42,328 nt of DNA from Geobacter sp. (GCA_009885845.1 VFJW01000045.1:1-42328); one strand, 5' to 3'; shown: positions 17,072-25,282, numbered from the stretch's first letter. The notes: generated from the sequence alone by a model not told the origin. Translations and numbers: made by a program.

Positions 17072-17362
17072 CTACAAGGCATGACGCATTTCGGCATGCA
17101 GATCTACCCCCAGCGCTCTAACCACTTTCATTACCGTCTCGTAACGTGGCTTTGATCCAGGAGAGAGCGCTTTGTAAAGGCTTTCGCGCCCCAGGCCGGC
17201 ATCCTTTGCCAGTTGAGTCATGCCTCGCGCACGAGCCACTGCCTTCACCGCCATAAGAAAAACGTCCGGATCCGGGTCTTCCAGTGCTCCCGTCAAATAA
17301 GCGGCAATAGTCTCTTCGTTGTCGAGGTAATCAGCAACGTCAAATGGGGTAAAATTGGTCAT
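17072..17362 (-). CDS. HigA-type addiction module antidote (helix-turn-helix)
   Basis: 96 residues. Begins FTPFDVADYLDNEETIAAYL, the typical opening of the addiction-module antidote family, then EDPDPDVFLMAVKAVARARG and a helix-turn-helix MTQLAKDAGLGRESLYKAL; the end VMKVVRALGVDLHAE is also typical. It should neutralise the upstream RelE-like toxin and repress the operon. I chose ATG 17362 because GAGG lies nine bases upstream; an ATG at 17377 overlaps the toxin stop and lacks a good site. Toxin first, antitoxin second is the HigBA order. Confidence 0.9.
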   Translation of the reverse strand: MTNFTPFDVADYLDNEETIAAYLTGALEDPDPDVFLMAVKAVARARGMTQLAKDAGLGRESLYKALSPGSKPRYETVMKVVRALGVDLHAEMRHAL

Positions 17363-17373
17363 GGTATTAATCC

Positions 17374-17664
17374 TCATAACGTACTCGCCATTTCCATGGC
17401 ACGCTTGATGTCACGCTTCTGGGTCGATTTGTCACCACCCAACAGCAACAGGTATATCACCGCGTCCCGCCGGGTGAAATACACCCGATAGCCGGGGCCG
17501 CAGTGAATCCGCATCTCCGAAACCCCTCCTCCCACCGGCTCACAGTCACCAAAATTGCCTTTTGATGCACGATCAAGGCGCAAAGCAATCCGGGCTTTTC
17601 CGACATGGTCTTTCATGCCTGCCAGCCAAGCATCGAATTCATCGGATTTCTGGAAGATGTTCAT
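17374..17664 (-). CDS. RelE/HigB-type toxin (phage Gp49-like / addiction module killer)
   Basis: 96 residues. The central LRLDRASKGNFGDCEPVGGGVSEMRIHC segment and the end RVYFTRRDAVIYLLLLGGDKSTQKRDIKRA match the HigB-like killer family, ribosome-dependent mRNA interferases. Basic residues in GPGYRVYFTRR and KSTQKRDIKRA are those usually involved in RNA cleavage. Translation is coupled to the antidote gene, whose start is 12 bases beyond the toxin stop. The pair sits at the left border of the accessory island and may help to keep it. Confidence 0.9.
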   Translation of the reverse strand: MNIFQKSDEFDAWLAGMKDHVGKARIALRLDRASKGNFGDCEPVGGGVSEMRIHCGPGYRVYFTRRDAVIYLLLLGGDKSTQKRDIKRAMEMASTL

Positions 17665-17670
17665 AAATAG

Positions 17671-17698
17671 AGTGTATTCATTTGGATACTAATGTCAA
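17671..17698 (-). promoter_or_regulatory. Promoter and palindromic operator of the toxin-antitoxin pair
   Basis: Minus strand: TTGACA (17698-17693), a 16-base spacer, TACACT (17676-17671), just upstream of the toxin start. The spacer and -10 are overlapped by the palindrome GTATYC-AAAT-GRATAC (17674-17689), a fitting antitoxin operator for autorepression. Confidence 0.6.
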
Positions 17699-17902
17699 GC
17701 GAATTGCTGCGTGATAACCAGTAGGAGTGTCAGGCGGCGTACATTACTGGAATCAGGGCGGAAAGAGAATGCGGGTTTGCGAATCATGGCGGCAACTTGT
17801 CAGCAAATATCCAAAAGTCAATCCCGACCCCCTGACCCCAGAGGTTGCCCTAATAGAAAAGACCGCCTTCACCATTGTTTGGAGTTGTGGACGGACGAGG
17901 GT

Positions 17903-19171
17903 TCAATCGTTTAAATAGCGCCCGGCATCCAGCAAAAAACGCCAAAGCGGAACAGCCTGAAGCTCTATTCCATGGTAGGGTATGGTCGCCTGTACGGTAC
18001 GGGTAACCACAAGAGCGCGCCGGGTGGCCGGAAAACGACGCACAAACAACGCCAGCCCGGAAAGACGCTTGTCCTTGGGATCAAGCATGTCCAGCATCTT
18101 CACCTCAACCGGCAGGGGTGTTTTCACCGATCCGACAACAAAATCGACCTCACGCTCGCTCTCTGCGTAATAGCCGGTTTCAATCCCCCGCCGCAACAGT
18201 TCAAGATAGACCGCATTCTCCGCTCGTGCCCCCTCGTCCCCCGGACCGGTACAGACCGTTTTGATCCCCATGTCCCACAGGTATAATTTCTTCTGAGAAT
18301 AGACCCGCTCGGAGTGCGAAGTGGTCCACTTGCCCATTGAGGCAGCCAGATAGGCCGCTTCAAGATAGCCGACGTACTCTTTGGCGGTATCAAGAGAAAT
18401 CCCGAGGAGTGATGACAACCGGTTGAAGCTGGTCCGTCCTCCGACCGAGGCGGCGACAAGCCGCACAAGAGCCTTCAGCACTGCAGGCTTTTTGATCGGG
18501 AAGAGCCGCATCAGGTCACGAGCGAGAATATCCTCCAGCAGATTGGCGAGGTAGGCCGGATTGGGGCTAAGCACCTCCTCAGGGTAGCCGCCGGTCACCA
18601 GATAATCCTGAGCCAGCCGCTCATAGCGGTAATCCTCCGCCATTTTTGGGCGTGGCCCGCGAAAATCGATGAATTCGGTGAAAGAAAGCGGAAAAATGGT
18701 AGTCGTTATCTGCCGTCCAGTCAGCTTACCCCCCTGACGCGTTAGAAGCGCCGAGGTGGAACCGGTGCAATAGAGCTTGAGTTGTTCGGTATCGTATAAT
18801 GACTTAAGTTCCACCTCCCAGGCAGGGCTGTCCTGAACCTCGTCCAGAAAGAGAAAGAGCCGGCGGTTGCGGGGGTGGTCGAAAAGCGTGCGGAATACCT
18901 TCAGATGGTCGGTGATGGAGGTGCCTGACAAGGCGGGGTGATCCAGAGCCAGAAAACAGATGTCATGGGGGTTGATTCCCGATGCCAGAAGTTCGCTGAT
19001 GAGTTGCCGGAGGAGGGTTGTCTTGCCTACCCGGCGGCTGCCAAGCAGGATTTCCACCTGGCGACGGTCGCGATTATCCAGAAGAGGGCGGAGATAGGCT
19101 TCCCGGAGGATGCCGACATCTGGCAGATTCCCTTCCCACCAGGGATTTAGCTGATAATAGATCGTTTCCAT
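17903..19171 (-). CDS. AAA+ ATPase of the AAA_14/DUF4143 type
   Basis: 422 residues. N-terminal ATPase with Walker A GSRRVGKTTLLRQLI (~44-58) and Walker B RRLFLFLDEVQ (~103-113), sensor YCTGSTSALLTRQ, then the linker FPLSFTEFIDFRG and GGYPEEVL. The C-terminal DUF4143 region ends in a PD-(D/E)XK-like fold: AVYLELLRRG, EREVDFVVG, LPVEVKMLD (an E...D...EVK arrangement). These proteins are widespread in mobile regions and have no settled function. It is transcribed from its own promoter (19179-19207), apparently as a leaderless mRNA. Neighbours are a toxin-antitoxin pair and the putative defence operon. Confidence 0.88.
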   Translation of the reverse strand: METIYYQLNPWWEGNLPDVGILREAYLRPLLDNRDRRQVEILLGSRRVGKTTLLRQLISELLASGINPHDICFLALDHPALSGTSITDHLKVFRTLFDHPRNRRLFLFLDEVQDSPAWEVELKSLYDTEQLKLYCTGSTSALLTRQGGKLTGRQITTTIFPLSFTEFIDFRGPRPKMAEDYRYERLAQDYLVTGGYPEEVLSPNPAYLANLLEDILARDLMRLFPIKKPAVLKALVRLVAASVGGRTSFNRLSSLLGISLDTAKEYVGYLEAAYLAASMGKWTTSHSERVYSQKKLYLWDMGIKTVCTGPGDEGARAENAVYLELLRRGIETGYYAESEREVDFVVGSVKTPLPVEVKMLDMLDPKDKRLSGLALFVRRFPATRRALVVTRTVQATIPYHGIELQAVPLWRFLLDAGRYLND

Positions 19172-19178
19172 GGGATAG

Positions 19179-19218
19179 ATATTACGGCAAATCGAAACTT
19201 ATGTCAAAAAGTTTCGAT
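19179..19218 (-). promoter_or_regulatory. Consensus promoter nested in a 10-bp inverted repeat, giving a leaderless ATPase mRNA
   Basis: Minus strand: TTGACA (19207-19202), a 17-base spacer and TAATAT (19184-19179). The -35 lies in the eight-base loop of a perfect inverted repeat, ATCGAAACTT / AAGTTTCGAT (19218-19209 and 19200-19191), a probable repressor site. The ATG (19171-19169) is only seven bases past the -10, so transcription should start at or next to the start codon. No Shine-Dalgarno is present. Confidence 0.65.
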
Positions 19219-19308
19219 TTTGGTCGAAGATAACGAGGCTTTTAGTGCGGAATCGATGAGTTAAATATACTGACCCCGAAATTCTCCCTGCGTTGAAAGG
19301 AAGCGAAT

Positions 19309-19343
19309 ACAGCAAAGACGGCCGATTTGGCCGCCTTTGCTGT
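19309..19343. terminator. Long GC-rich hairpin at the 3' end of the four-gene operon
   Basis: ACAGCAAAGACGGCC and GGCCGCCTTTGCTGT form a 15-pair stem with one mismatch and a five-base loop. It begins 18 bases beyond the last stop of the operon. There is no long T-run on either side, so it may act as a transcript end or RNA-stabilising hairpin. Confidence 0.6.
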
Positions 19344-19360
19344 TAAGTTTGTAATCGGAA

Positions 19361-20101
19361 TTACATAATCATCTGAGGCCATAAATTCTGTGGCAACCAA
19401 CTACTTGACACTTCATTAGACCATCGTGAGGCAGTTGAAATTGCATATGGCCGCCAAAGTCTTTTCTGTGCGCTTTCTACAAGGTTCACGTACTCACCTT
19501 CATCCAACAATGTTCTCCACTTGTTCCCACAAAAATTGGATACGACATAATCGATAGCCAAAATCCCATCTAATGGCGGATGGGCAATTCGTGGGCTTTC
19601 AAACACCATAGCAGAACCAAAATCAACATCCCCCCACATCTTATTCCCACCATGTTGAAAATGATAGTGAGGGTGGGCAAATTGAGGATCTTCATCATTG
19701 GCACCCTCAATATGTCGGTCATGATGCCAGGAACAATAACAGCTTCCTCCGCTAGCCCTTTTCCCAGAAATCACAAAATCTACAGCCAGACTTTTTATTG
19801 AATCGGCATCATAGTCGTCATTGTGACAAGTTCCTGTAAGTGAAACAGACAACTCTAAATTAAGGTCCACAATGTCTTTCGGTTGAGTGTGTTTTTGATT
19901 ATCAATTCGGAATATGAGTTTACTAATATCATAACCCCACGAATCAGTGCCAGAAGGACATTCGTTACGGCAAGACTCTTTTGCCGACTCGATTGGAGAA
20001 ACATCCCCACAAACAGCAGAACGTGTAAGGATGTTCGCCATTTGCCTTAACTCGCTAGATCGCTCAATGCGATAATTATTGCAATTAATTTTTTTTGCCA
20101 C
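19361..20101 (-). CDS. Uncharacterised His/Cys-rich protein, last gene of the putative defence operon
   Basis: 246 residues; I do not recognise a named family. It has 13 histidines, most of them clustered: WHHDRH (125-130) and AHPHYHFQH (142-150), preceded by CYC (121-123) and, nearer the N-terminus, Cys31, Cys44, Cys48 and Cys92. This suggests one or two metal sites, possibly catalytic. The segments SPRIAHPPLDGILAIDYV (169-186) and RLWRPYA (214-220) look like conserved family cores. No signal peptide or membrane segment. The GTG start lies inside the end of the upstream gene (17-base overlap), so translation is coupled to the receiver protein, and the two products may work as a pair. Confidence 0.75.
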   Translation of the reverse strand: MAKKINCNNYRIERSSELRQMANILTRSAVCGDVSPIESAKESCRNECPSGTDSWGYDISKLIFRIDNQKHTQPKDIVDLNLELSVSLTGTCHNDDYDADSIKSLAVDFVISGKRASGGSCYCSWHHDRHIEGANDEDPQFAHPHYHFQHGGNKMWGDVDFGSAMVFESPRIAHPPLDGILAIDYVVSNFCGNKWRTLLDEGEYVNLVESAQKRLWRPYAISTASRWSNEVSSSWLPQNLWPQMIM

Positions 20102-21227
20102 GGGCTTTCTTCATTGCTTCTTTGTATTTTTGAAAACGCTCGAGCTCAACAGGATTAACTTTTATACCTTCTGTATATCCGGTTCGTTCGATTGCGGCTT
20201 TGAGTGAGATATACAGCTTTTCCTGCCATGGTTTAGGATCATCACCGGCGATAATGAAACCATCCAGAGGATTTAAAGGGCGTTTTAGCGCTGAACAAAT
20301 TGTCCAATAAGAATCATTATAACCTTCATTAATTGGAACTGCTGCCTGTAACCTCGTCAGTTTTGTTAATTTCCTTAGAAACTCAACTCGTTTAGCCGCA
20401 GATAAATTCTTTAATTTTCCAGGGCAATCGGGAAGAGTATTCCACCAGTTTTCAATCTTAAACCACCACCATCGCGGCCACGCATCTCCAAAAGGTCCGC
20501 TATAAGCAAGGCTCGCCAATTTAAGTTTTAGCTTATCCCAATCAGGTGAACCTGTGATATTAACGCCTAGTCTTGCACCAATAAATGCCTCTTCTAGAAG
20601 TGGACCAGGGACTTTAATTAATTCCTTGAGAATAAACATCGCGTAGAAATGTGTCGGAAGCTTTGACGTAGACTCCCCAAATCTTGAAAATATCCTTGAA
20701 TCCAAGCCATTTGCCTCTTCTTCAGTTAAGCCAAGAACTTTGTGAATATTTTTAGCTTTTCCCTCAGTAACTTCAGATATCTTCTTATAGCCAACAGCTA
20801 AAGATACAAGTTTTTTTGCTATAAGAACTGAATGATTAGCAAAGTCTTCTTTCAAATAAAGGTCATCAAACAGGTCATGACTGGTGTTCTCTTTAGTATA
20901 TGATCTTTGTAGATTGAGCTCTGAAGAGCACAGCATAATGGGAATATCATTTATCCTTCCGTCTGTCGCCCTTACTCGAAGTTCTTGCGCTAAAGAATAA
21001 GCACCATAACCAGCTTTTTGCTTTGCTTCATTACTAAGTTGATCAAGTCTCAGATCGAGTATAAGCCCATCAAAACCCTGCTTCTTGATATCTTTAATTT
21101 GAAGTGAGAATTCCTCTGGAAAACCATATTTAATATTTAAAGAGGGCTCTTTCCGCATCAGCATATCAATATCGGGTTTTACCTTCTGCTGATTTTCATC
21201 GTCCAGATACAAATAGTTAATAGGCAT
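20085..21227 (-). CDS. Receiver-domain protein with unrecognised C-terminal effector domain
   Basis: 380 residues. Residues 1-~140 form a response-regulator receiver: acidic pocket LDDE (8-11), phospho-acceptor Asp58 in LILDLRLD (55-62), Ser101/Ser102 at the end of IPIMLCSS and the conserved Lys126 in LYLKED. All key residues are present, so phosphorylation is plausible. The remaining ~240 residues match no output domain I know; they have a tryptophan-rich patch WPRWWWFKIENWW (250-262) and a basic C-terminus (KKARGKKN), and no helix-turn-helix is evident. Start chosen at 21227: GGGGGAA lies upstream and the ATG overlaps the kinase stop by 11 bases. Its partner kinase is therefore the preceding gene. 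Confidence 0.85.
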   Translation of the reverse strand: MPINYLYLDDENQQKVKPDIDMLMRKEPSLNIKYGFPEEFSLQIKDIKKQGFDGLILDLRLDQLSNEAKQKAGYGAYSLAQELRVRATDGRINDIPIMLCSSELNLQRSYTKENTSHDLFDDLYLKEDFANHSVLIAKKLVSLAVGYKKISEVTEGKAKNIHKVLGLTEEEANGLDSRIFSRFGESTSKLPTHFYAMFILKELIKVPGPLLEEAFIGARLGVNITGSPDWDKLKLKLASLAYSGPFGDAWPRWWWFKIENWWNTLPDCPGKLKNLSAAKRVEFLRKLTKLTRLQAAVPINEGYNDSYWTICSALKRPLNPLDGFIIAGDDPKPWQEKLYISLKAAIERTGYTEGIKVNPVELERFQKYKEAMKKARGKKN

Positions 21228-23532
21228 CCGTGAGTTCCCCCTCTTTTGCTTCTGGTATTTCGACACGGAAACACGTAGTAAAACCATCCGGAGGGTCAAT
21301 CAACTCGATGTCACCTCCAGCACTAGAAATTATGTCTTTTACAATTTTAAGACCAAGTCCTGTACCCAGTATCTCTTCATTTTCTTCTGCTAACGTACCT
21401 GCTGAACTGGTAGTGGTAAAAAAGGCATCAAAGATGCGATCCTCAATTTCTGGCGAAATGCCGTCGCCATTGTCTGCAAAATCGAGATACACCATGCCGT
21501 CTTCACGACCGGCACTGATGTGAATTTTACCATCTACGCCAGCTCTATCGATGGCTTTTTTTGCATTAGTCATAAAATTAAAGAGAATTGAAGTCCATTC
21601 GGAAGGGTGCATCGGCTTAGTATAAAGGTCATAATCCAATATTTCCGTTGTTATATCGATCAAATAACGTTCAGTGATTGGCTCAATCACTCTTTTAAAC
21701 CGGTTAATTACGTCTGACAACTCAATTGGGTGTACTTCCCTTTTTACGTTCGCAGCAATTGATGCATCAAAGTAAGCGGCATAATTTTGAAGGGACTTGA
21801 AATTGGTCTTTAGTCTAATGCTAGTCTCGTACTCCTCAGTATCTGGCTCTGAATAAGACTCGAAATAGTCGATATCCGCACGCAGGGCTGAGAGGTTATG
21901 GCGAATTTCATGAGTAAATTGACCAATTGTAAGTCCAAGGCTGGCAAGAACCCTAAGCATGCCAATTTCTTGTAAATAAGATGCTACTAAAACTTCTTGC
22001 TCATCGGCTGCTGTGTTTAACTCATCCGCAAGGCGTTCAATGCTTTTTGTCTGCGCACGCCCCACTTCTTCATCAGTTGGTGCAGCTGTCTTAAGTACTG
22101 CAAACATTTCAGTTACAATTTTACCCGCAGCGTTTCTGACCTTATCAGAAGGAGAGGTGTCCTTGCTGGATTTCCAATCACGCTGCCCTGCTGTCTGTTT
22201 CTTATCTCGAACAGATGCAATTCTAAGCACAGCTGATTTTAGTGCACTTGAAACGAATTCAGACAGCTCTCCAAAAGCACTATTTTCAATTAAACCTTCG
22301 CGACTAGCAGTTTCCTCAAATAGCGTTCCTTCTTGGTCTTTAATCTCGACGTACCCAAAAAAGTTATTATTTGCATGAGCCGGCAGAATTGCCCGAGCAC
22401 GTGTTGATGCGTCTAATTTCAGCCAATCATTGTATGGCTCTCCATATGGCAACACCCGGAATCCATTTCTGTAAACACGCATGCCACCTTTTGTTTTCGC
22501 CAACTCAGTGATACGAGATAATTGATGGCCAGAGATAAAATCAGCTGAATATATAAAATAGTGAGCCTTGAAATGAATATTTCGTAGTTCTTGGTAGGGC
22601 TCGATTTCATTCCTTAAGCGACTTACTGGTAAATCACTTTCATCGAGCTTAAGTTTTTTGCTATTGAACGAGACGTAACCGAAACCATCGTCGTCTACCC
22701 ATCCTTCAATTGTTGCCACAGAATGACTAAAAATTTCTGTCTCATCATCTGCAATAACCTGACGTTCATCATCTCCAGTTTGCCTGTAAAAAACTACTTT
22801 AAACCCAGGATCTTTTTCATTCTTTTTCTCAATTTTAGAAAGAGGGAACGGCTGCAATAATTCACTTATATACCGGTAAACACGTCTAATTTGCGAGTCC
22901 GTCCAAGCATCGCAGAGATCGCCGATATATAGAGTAGTTCCAGGTCTTCTCTCCTTTTCTAAAACCTCAAGCTTATTGGCGATACTGAATATTTCCTGAT
23001 CATGCCCAAATTCCAACCAATTAATACGTAACCTCAGGGGATGGCCATCTTCAGCGGATCTTGTTTTTAAAGTCAGTCTGTTTCCGAGTCTTTGTGCTGC
23101 AAATCGGCCAATCCCTTTACGACCTGCTCTAGATCGCTTGTAAATTGGAGAAATAGGGTTATGCAGTTTGTCTGATGTAGAGAGTCGCATAAAACCGCCA
23201 ACTAATTGCTCTCTAGTCATTCCGTGGCCGTTATCCCATATCCTAAGGCTACCACCTTTGTCATCCGAATCTATAAAAGTTACCTTTACTAATGTGGAGT
23301 CGGCATCATATGCATTTTTTACTAACTCAGATACTGCAGTTTCTTGACGTCCTACCAACTCTCTACCCAAACGGCTTATATGTCCCGCATCGACGGAAAA
23401 ACGGACAAAGTCAGGATCCAAAGCAGAGAGCTTGGAAGAAAGTTCAAGGATGCGGCCATAGTTCAAAGCAGGCATCTTCAACTCGTTGGCAATTTCTTCA
23501 CGAAGTTGTATCGTCTTTTCTTGTAAGTCCAT
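21217..23532 (-). CDS. Dual GHKL ATPase: MORC/HSP90-like domain plus histidine kinase
   Basis: 771 residues with two separate GHKL modules. The first (~50-210) is of the HSP90/MutL/MORC type: SELVKNAYDAD (68-78), IWDNGHGMT (98-106) and RKGIGRFAAQRLG (138-150). A ~300-residue middle region resembles the S5-like transducer of such proteins (for example GGMRVYRNGFRVLPYG, 349-364). The second (~530-765) is a histidine kinase: H-box FTHEIRHNLSALRAD with candidate phospho-His541, N-box FNFMTNAKKA (651-660), DNGDGI (687-692), FDAFFTT (701-707) and GTGLGLKIVKDI (723-734). No membrane segment, so it is cytoplasmic. Thirteen bases separate it from the methyltransferase gene and it overlaps the receiver gene. 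Confidence 0.9.
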   Translation of the reverse strand: MDLQEKTIQLREEIANELKMPALNYGRILELSSKLSALDPDFVRFSVDAGHISRLGRELVGRQETAVSELVKNAYDADSTLVKVTFIDSDDKGGSLRIWDNGHGMTREQLVGGFMRLSTSDKLHNPISPIYKRSRAGRKGIGRFAAQRLGNRLTLKTRSAEDGHPLRLRINWLEFGHDQEIFSIANKLEVLEKERRPGTTLYIGDLCDAWTDSQIRRVYRYISELLQPFPLSKIEKKNEKDPGFKVVFYRQTGDDERQVIADDETEIFSHSVATIEGWVDDDGFGYVSFNSKKLKLDESDLPVSRLRNEIEPYQELRNIHFKAHYFIYSADFISGHQLSRITELAKTKGGMRVYRNGFRVLPYGEPYNDWLKLDASTRARAILPAHANNNFFGYVEIKDQEGTLFEETASREGLIENSAFGELSEFVSSALKSAVLRIASVRDKKQTAGQRDWKSSKDTSPSDKVRNAAGKIVTEMFAVLKTAAPTDEEVGRAQTKSIERLADELNTAADEQEVLVASYLQEIGMLRVLASLGLTIGQFTHEIRHNLSALRADIDYFESYSEPDTEEYETSIRLKTNFKSLQNYAAYFDASIAANVKREVHPIELSDVINRFKRVIEPITERYLIDITTEILDYDLYTKPMHPSEWTSILFNFMTNAKKAIDRAGVDGKIHISAGREDGMVYLDFADNGDGISPEIEDRIFDAFFTTTSSAGTLAEENEEILGTGLGLKIVKDIISSAGGDIELIDPPDGFTTCFRVEIPEAKEGELTDAY

Positions 23533-23545
23533 TAAACAACCTCTT

Positions 23546-25183
23546 CTATCTCTGCCGAATCCTACGTAACTTTATTAGCATTTGATCCAGAGTGGATGCC
23601 GTTTTGCTATTAATATTGAGAACAGAGTATATAGCTTTGTCTGCCTCAATTCTTGCTTCGTCGGGGTTTCCCGCTCGGAGCAAATTATCTATTTTTGTGT
23701 AAAGAATATTCACTTCATTAATGTTCCATTGAGCCGGAAGAAAAATTTTAAGTTTCCTTGCTTCACTTGGCTCTTGCTTTAAAACACCTGATCCATAACT
23801 TCTTCCCTCAATTTCAGCGGATATTTGAGTTAGAGTCGATAAGAAAGAGATTGTAGCCATTTTCTGTTTTTGTTCGGAAATATTCTTGAAATAAATTCTA
23901 TGAATTGTATTTGTACAAGTGGTACGTACTGTATTTAACGCGATTCTCGGGCCATTATGTTGCATGTATGACATAAAAGCATCTGGAATTTTGCCATCGT
24001 TTGGCCTATGCCAGATTCTTCTTTTAGCGAATGTTTTATTAGAATCAAACCTATCAGCTGGATATGTTTCAAGATAGTCTATAAGTGATGTACTGTTTTT
24101 TCGCATCGCTGTTGAATCAACCAGTAAACACTTTACCTTGCTGTTAATCTCGTGATCAAGATCATCATTAGTTAAGGCAAGGCCTGATATCATTCTATAT
24201 TTTGTTACAATTGGCTTTAACATCGCAGTTGTTAATCTGTTTTTTAAAGCAAGTTCTTTGTTAATTATAAAAAACCCGTTATCACCAGTAACAATACCGA
24301 TTTTAATATCTGCAATTTCTCCAAATTCACACACATCAAGCCGTTTATATAAAGAGTTGAGGGTCAACACTTCTTCCTTGTCTATCAAGTTGTAAGCGGC
24401 TCGGTCAGAGAGAATATTCGTTGAAGAGATCTGATCTCTCGAAAAGACACATTCTTCGAGTGACGCAATGGTATCAGCATAATGTACTGAGATATCAGAG
24501 GAGGATTTAGTCCCTTTATTTTCACAAAGAACAATGATGGACCTTTCTTCAGCTCCTTCAGACAAAAATATTCGCTCATTTAAAACGACTGCTACAATCT
24601 TTGAAAAATTAGCTTTCAATATTTCGTGAATGTCTTTCCCATATTTCGAGTTCAAGATACTTCCGGGCAATACCCAAGCCATTCTTCCGCCATCTTTGAC
24701 AAAATCAATTCCATGAATTAGGAAATATGCCCAAAGACTTGCCTTTGTTGACAACTTAACGCCAGTTCTAATTAATGTGGAATGGGCATGCTCTTTCTGA
24801 GTAGAGTCCATGTTGTGGTGTGAAATATATGGTGGATTCCCAAGAACAGCATCAAACTTGTGTACAGCAAAACACTTTGGCGTAACTAGTAGGAAATCAC
24901 CTAGAATAAAGCGACTGGATACATTTATGAGTCCGAATTTTGTTGTTAGATGATCGAATGCAAACTTATCGATATCACAACCAAAAATCTGGTTTGAAAC
25001 ATTAGAACTCCCAAGATTTAACAGGCGATCACGAGCAGCCTCTAAAAAACCGCATCCACCAAAACTAGGCTCGAGAACATTATCTTCCCGAGTACGAATT
25101 GCCCAATCTGACAAGATTCTAGAAACACTTGGAGGTGTATAAAATGCTCCGATTTCCTTTTTTTTCTTTATTGGATGGCTCAT
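23546..25183 (-). CDS. N6-adenine DNA methyltransferase (Eco57I/TaqI-like)
   Basis: 545 residues. N-terminal catalytic domain: GAFYTPPSVSRIL (12-24, motif X), VLEPSFGGCGFLEAA (36-50, motif I, SAM binding) and AVLGNPPYIS (112-121, motif IV, the NPPY that flips adenine). The C-terminal half, with LKPIVTKYRMISG and a final LKIFLPAQW segment, looks like a TaqI-type target recognition domain. No nuclease or helicase domain is present, and no separate restriction nuclease is encoded nearby. It is the first gene of the AT-rich operon. Likely task: marking host DNA so that the downstream ATPase and receiver proteins can tell self from foreign (inference). The ribosome binding site is weak. Confidence 0.9.
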   Translation of the reverse strand: MSHPIKKKKEIGAFYTPPSVSRILSDWAIRTREDNVLEPSFGGCGFLEAARDRLLNLGSSNVSNQIFGCDIDKFAFDHLTTKFGLINVSSRFILGDFLLVTPKCFAVHKFDAVLGNPPYISHHNMDSTQKEHAHSTLIRTGVKLSTKASLWAYFLIHGIDFVKDGGRMAWVLPGSILNSKYGKDIHEILKANFSKIVAVVLNERIFLSEGAEERSIIVLCENKGTKSSSDISVHYADTIASLEECVFSRDQISSTNILSDRAAYNLIDKEEVLTLNSLYKRLDVCEFGEIADIKIGIVTGDNGFFIINKELALKNRLTTAMLKPIVTKYRMISGLALTNDDLDHEINSKVKCLLVDSTAMRKNSTSLIDYLETYPADRFDSNKTFAKRRIWHRPNDGKIPDAFMSYMQHNGPRIALNTVRTTCTNTIHRIYFKNISEQKQKMATISFLSTLTQISAEIEGRSYGSGVLKQEPSEARKLKIFLPAQWNINEVNILYTKIDNLLRAGNPDEARIEADKAIYSVLNINSKTASTLDQMLIKLRRIRQR

Positions 25184-25282
25184 ATTTACAAGGCTCTTAT
25201 AGTCAGAATTTAAAGCGATTTAGATGGCTGCATGCTCACCGATGGCTACCCTTGTACCATAAAAAAAGGGCGCCGCATAGAG

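Noticed and set aside
17700-17902. Small plus-strand genes between the toxin-antitoxin promoter and the ATPase gene
   Set aside because: Two overlapping ~65-codon frames exist but have no good ribosome binding site and no recognisable similarity; the stretch is probably debris.
19361-25183. Assignment of the operon to Detocs, BREX, DISARM or a standard restriction-modification type
   Set aside because: A kinase-receiver pair and a methyltransferase are shared features, but the defining partners (phosphorylase effector, PglZ, helicases, nuclease) are absent.
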